From assembly GCF_014764445.1 (NCBI RefSeq), contig NZ_CP061721.1:3596001-3660000 (forward strand): a DNA stretch of 64,000 bases, in the 5' to 3' direction. Below, piece by piece: positions 62,755 to 64,000 of this stretch. The notes beneath the pieces are model-generated. The model had not been told where the DNA came from, did not search any database, and saw nothing but the letters and a program-made list of their open reading frames with translations. Origin of the DNA: Pseudarthrobacter sp. BIM B-2242 (lineage in GTDB: Bacteria; Actinomycetota; Actinomycetes; Actinomycetales; Micrococcaceae). Positions within the stretch are counted from its first letter, which is position 1. Each line of letters starts with the position of its first letter. The position numbers and the translations under genes are program-made.

Positions 62755-62840
62755 ATTAAGTTCGCCGTAGGCACCTAAATAAGTGCCGGCGTCGAACTTT
62801 ATGCGTCTTATAGGTTTTTCGCTGCTCCGGCGTCTTGGAC

Positions 62841-64000
62841 TTACCGGGCGATCTTGCCCACGATCCGGCTGGCTACCATCCGGTCGATGCCCGGCACATG
62901 ACTGGCCCGGATGACCAACCGGCGCAGAAGACGCCGGATCCGGTTTGACGGGAGGAAGGATGACGCGGCGCGCCTCCCGGCGGCCTGGGCCTCCTCCACC
63001 GCCGGACGCCAGCGCCGCTCGAATTCGGCGAGCGCCGGGCCCACACCCGCCGGAGTGACAACTGGCCCAAGGAGGTCTACGAGCAGCGAGGCGCCGGCAA
63101 CCGCCAGCGAACCTCCCTGCCCGGCGAGGAGCGACACCGCGCCGCAGGCATCCCCCAGGAGCACCGCCCGCCCCACATGCCAGCCCGGCATGACAATCTG
63201 TGCTACCACGTCGTCGTACGGTTGCTCCGGGCATAGCTCCAGCAGCCTGTCCACAGTGCTGCCGAGGCCGCTGAATTCACGGCGCAGCCGCTCACGCGTA
63301 CTGCCGGCGGTCAGCTCCCCTGCCTCAGCTGCTCCGCACCGGTAGACCAGCAAGGCCGCAACCTCGTCCGAACGCAGGCTGTACAGGCCGGCTACCCGGC
63401 CGATGCTGTCCGTCAGGACGAACCGGTCCCGGAACCGGGCATTCAGCCGGTAATCCTTCACGATGAAGGCGGCAGCACGCATCCCCAAAGGGCGCAGATA
63501 CTGCTCTTCGGGCCCGAAGAGCAGGGCCCGCACGCCGGAATGGAGGCCGTCCGCGCCCACCAGGACATCCGCAGCAAGGATCTTTTCCGGGGAGCCGCCG
63601 GCGGCCCGGACGCCGTCGTCGTCATTCCATACCAGGGAGCCCGGCGCGCCATACCGGAGGCGCACCCGCCCGGGCGGAACGTCCCCGATCGCGGCGAGGG
63701 CGGCGCGCTCCAGGTCCGGGCGCAGCAGGCTCAGGACGTTCCCGCCGGCGAGCCGCGCGAACCGGCGGTAGTCGAGCCGGGACGTGGGCCGCCCTGCCAT
63801 ATCCACGTACTCGGCCGCGTCAACCCGGTAGGCGGCCGCGGCAAGCCGGGGATAGAGGCCGATCCGCTCCGCCGCCGCCACCCCCGGCCCAAAGAAGTCC
63901 ATCATGTAGCCATCAGGACGCGGAGCGGGAGACTTCTCCAAGACCTCAACGTCCCAGCCGGCAAGCCCGAGCTGGCGGGCAACGACCAGCCCCGCAATCC
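62841..64000 (-). CDS. FAD-dependent monooxygenase (partial, N-terminus outside)
   Basis: The visible 385 residues belong to a PHBH/UbiH-type flavoprotein monooxygenase. The Rossmann helix and strand are at the window edge (IAGLVVARQLGLAGWDVEVLEKS). The DG motif is ADVLVGADGLHSGVR, and the second FAD motif is RAVLLGDACGAVSLLAGQGGSLAVAG. The last 40 residues are basic. The true start lies beyond 64000; an in-frame TTG at 63941 is internal. It probably hydroxylates an aromatic or polyketide-like compound with NAD(P)H. Confidence 0.88.
   Translation of the reverse strand, partial: IAGLVVARQLGLAGWDVEVLEKSPAPRPDGYMMDFFGPGVAAAERIGLYPRLAAAAYRVDAAEYVDMAGRPTSRLDYRRFARLAGGNVLSLLRPDLERAALAAIGDVPPGRVRLRYGAPGSLVWNDDDGVRAAGGSPEKILAADVLVGADGLHSGVRALLFGPEEQYLRPLGMRAAAFIVKDYRLNARFRDRFVLTDSIGRVAGLYSLRSDEVAALLVYRCGAAEAGELTAGSTRERLRREFSGLGSTVDRLLELCPEQPYDDVVAQIVMPGWHVGRAVLLGDACGAVSLLAGQGGSLAVAGASLLVDLLGPVVTPAGVGPALAEFERRWRPAVEEAQAAGRRAASSFLPSNRIRRLLRRLVIRASHVPGIDRMVASRIVGKIAR

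Overview
The window is GC-rich, densely packed chromosomal DNA with Micrococcaceae-type (Arthrobacter/Pseudarthrobacter-like) gene content. The clearest pointers are a 302-residue urate oxidase and an 835-residue dimethylglycine oxidase of the kind known from Arthrobacter globiformis, a DUF222/13E12 HNH protein, frequent GTG/TTG starts, and GC-rich hairpins in place of U-tract terminators. No rRNA, tRNA, CRISPR array, insertion sequence or prophage was seen.

Layout. (1) 1-2.9 kb: the end of an unknown gene, a zinc alcohol dehydrogenase and an aromatic-acid-type MFS carrier. (2) 3.0-18.7 kb: a purine catabolism supercluster. XdhABC, urate oxidase, HIU hydrolase (UraH) and OHCU decarboxylase (UraD) make allantoin. 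AllB and AllE act further down, and malate synthase AceB takes glyoxylate into the TCA cycle, next to a DUF6986 lyase-like protein. Allantoate amidohydrolase and glyoxylate carboligase are absent, and a truncated hydroxypyruvate isomerase (hyi) remnant sits in front of allB. (3) 18.9-22 kb: a CotH-like lipoprotein, a DUF2236 protein and a membrane protein with a leaderless promoter. (4) 22-28.5 kb: a polyol ABC uptake, dehydrogenase and kinase operon with a divergent AraC regulator. (5) 28.6-36.5 kb: an LLM flavoenzyme, two metallophosphatases, DUF427, a matrixin-like protease and an HNH protein. (6) 36.6-45.9 kb: a glycine betaine operon (Rieske oxygenase, reductase, BCCT carrier, PurU, dimethylglycine oxidase) with a divergent LysR regulator. 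(7) 46-50.6 kb: MOSC, VOC, flavodoxin, aldo/keto reductase, XRE and IclR genes. (8) 50.6-56.4 kb: a compact five-gene operon of GntP permease, CaiB-type CoA-transferase, HMG-CoA-lyase-like enzyme, 2-hydroxyacid dehydrogenase and glycerate kinase. (9) 56.5-64 kb: Mn catalase, an arsenic fragment (ArsR box, broken arsD, arsA), a TetR/EamA pair, DUF3846, a low-GC stretch with an orphan ORF, and a partial FAD monooxygenase.

The most interesting candidate is the operon at 50.6-56.4 kb. Its enzyme set fits import of a branched hydroxy acid, activation to a CoA thioester, cleavage to acetyl-CoA plus a 2-oxoacid, reduction and phosphorylation into glycolysis. If the 2-oxoacid is hydroxypyruvate, the substrate would be itatartarate (2-hydroxymethyl-malate); this is inference. 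Two decayed genes, hyi and arsD, keep their ribosome-binding sites and now look like short translated leaders for allB and arsA. A family of related GACGGCGGGA/TCCCGCCGTC hairpins marks many gene 3' ends.
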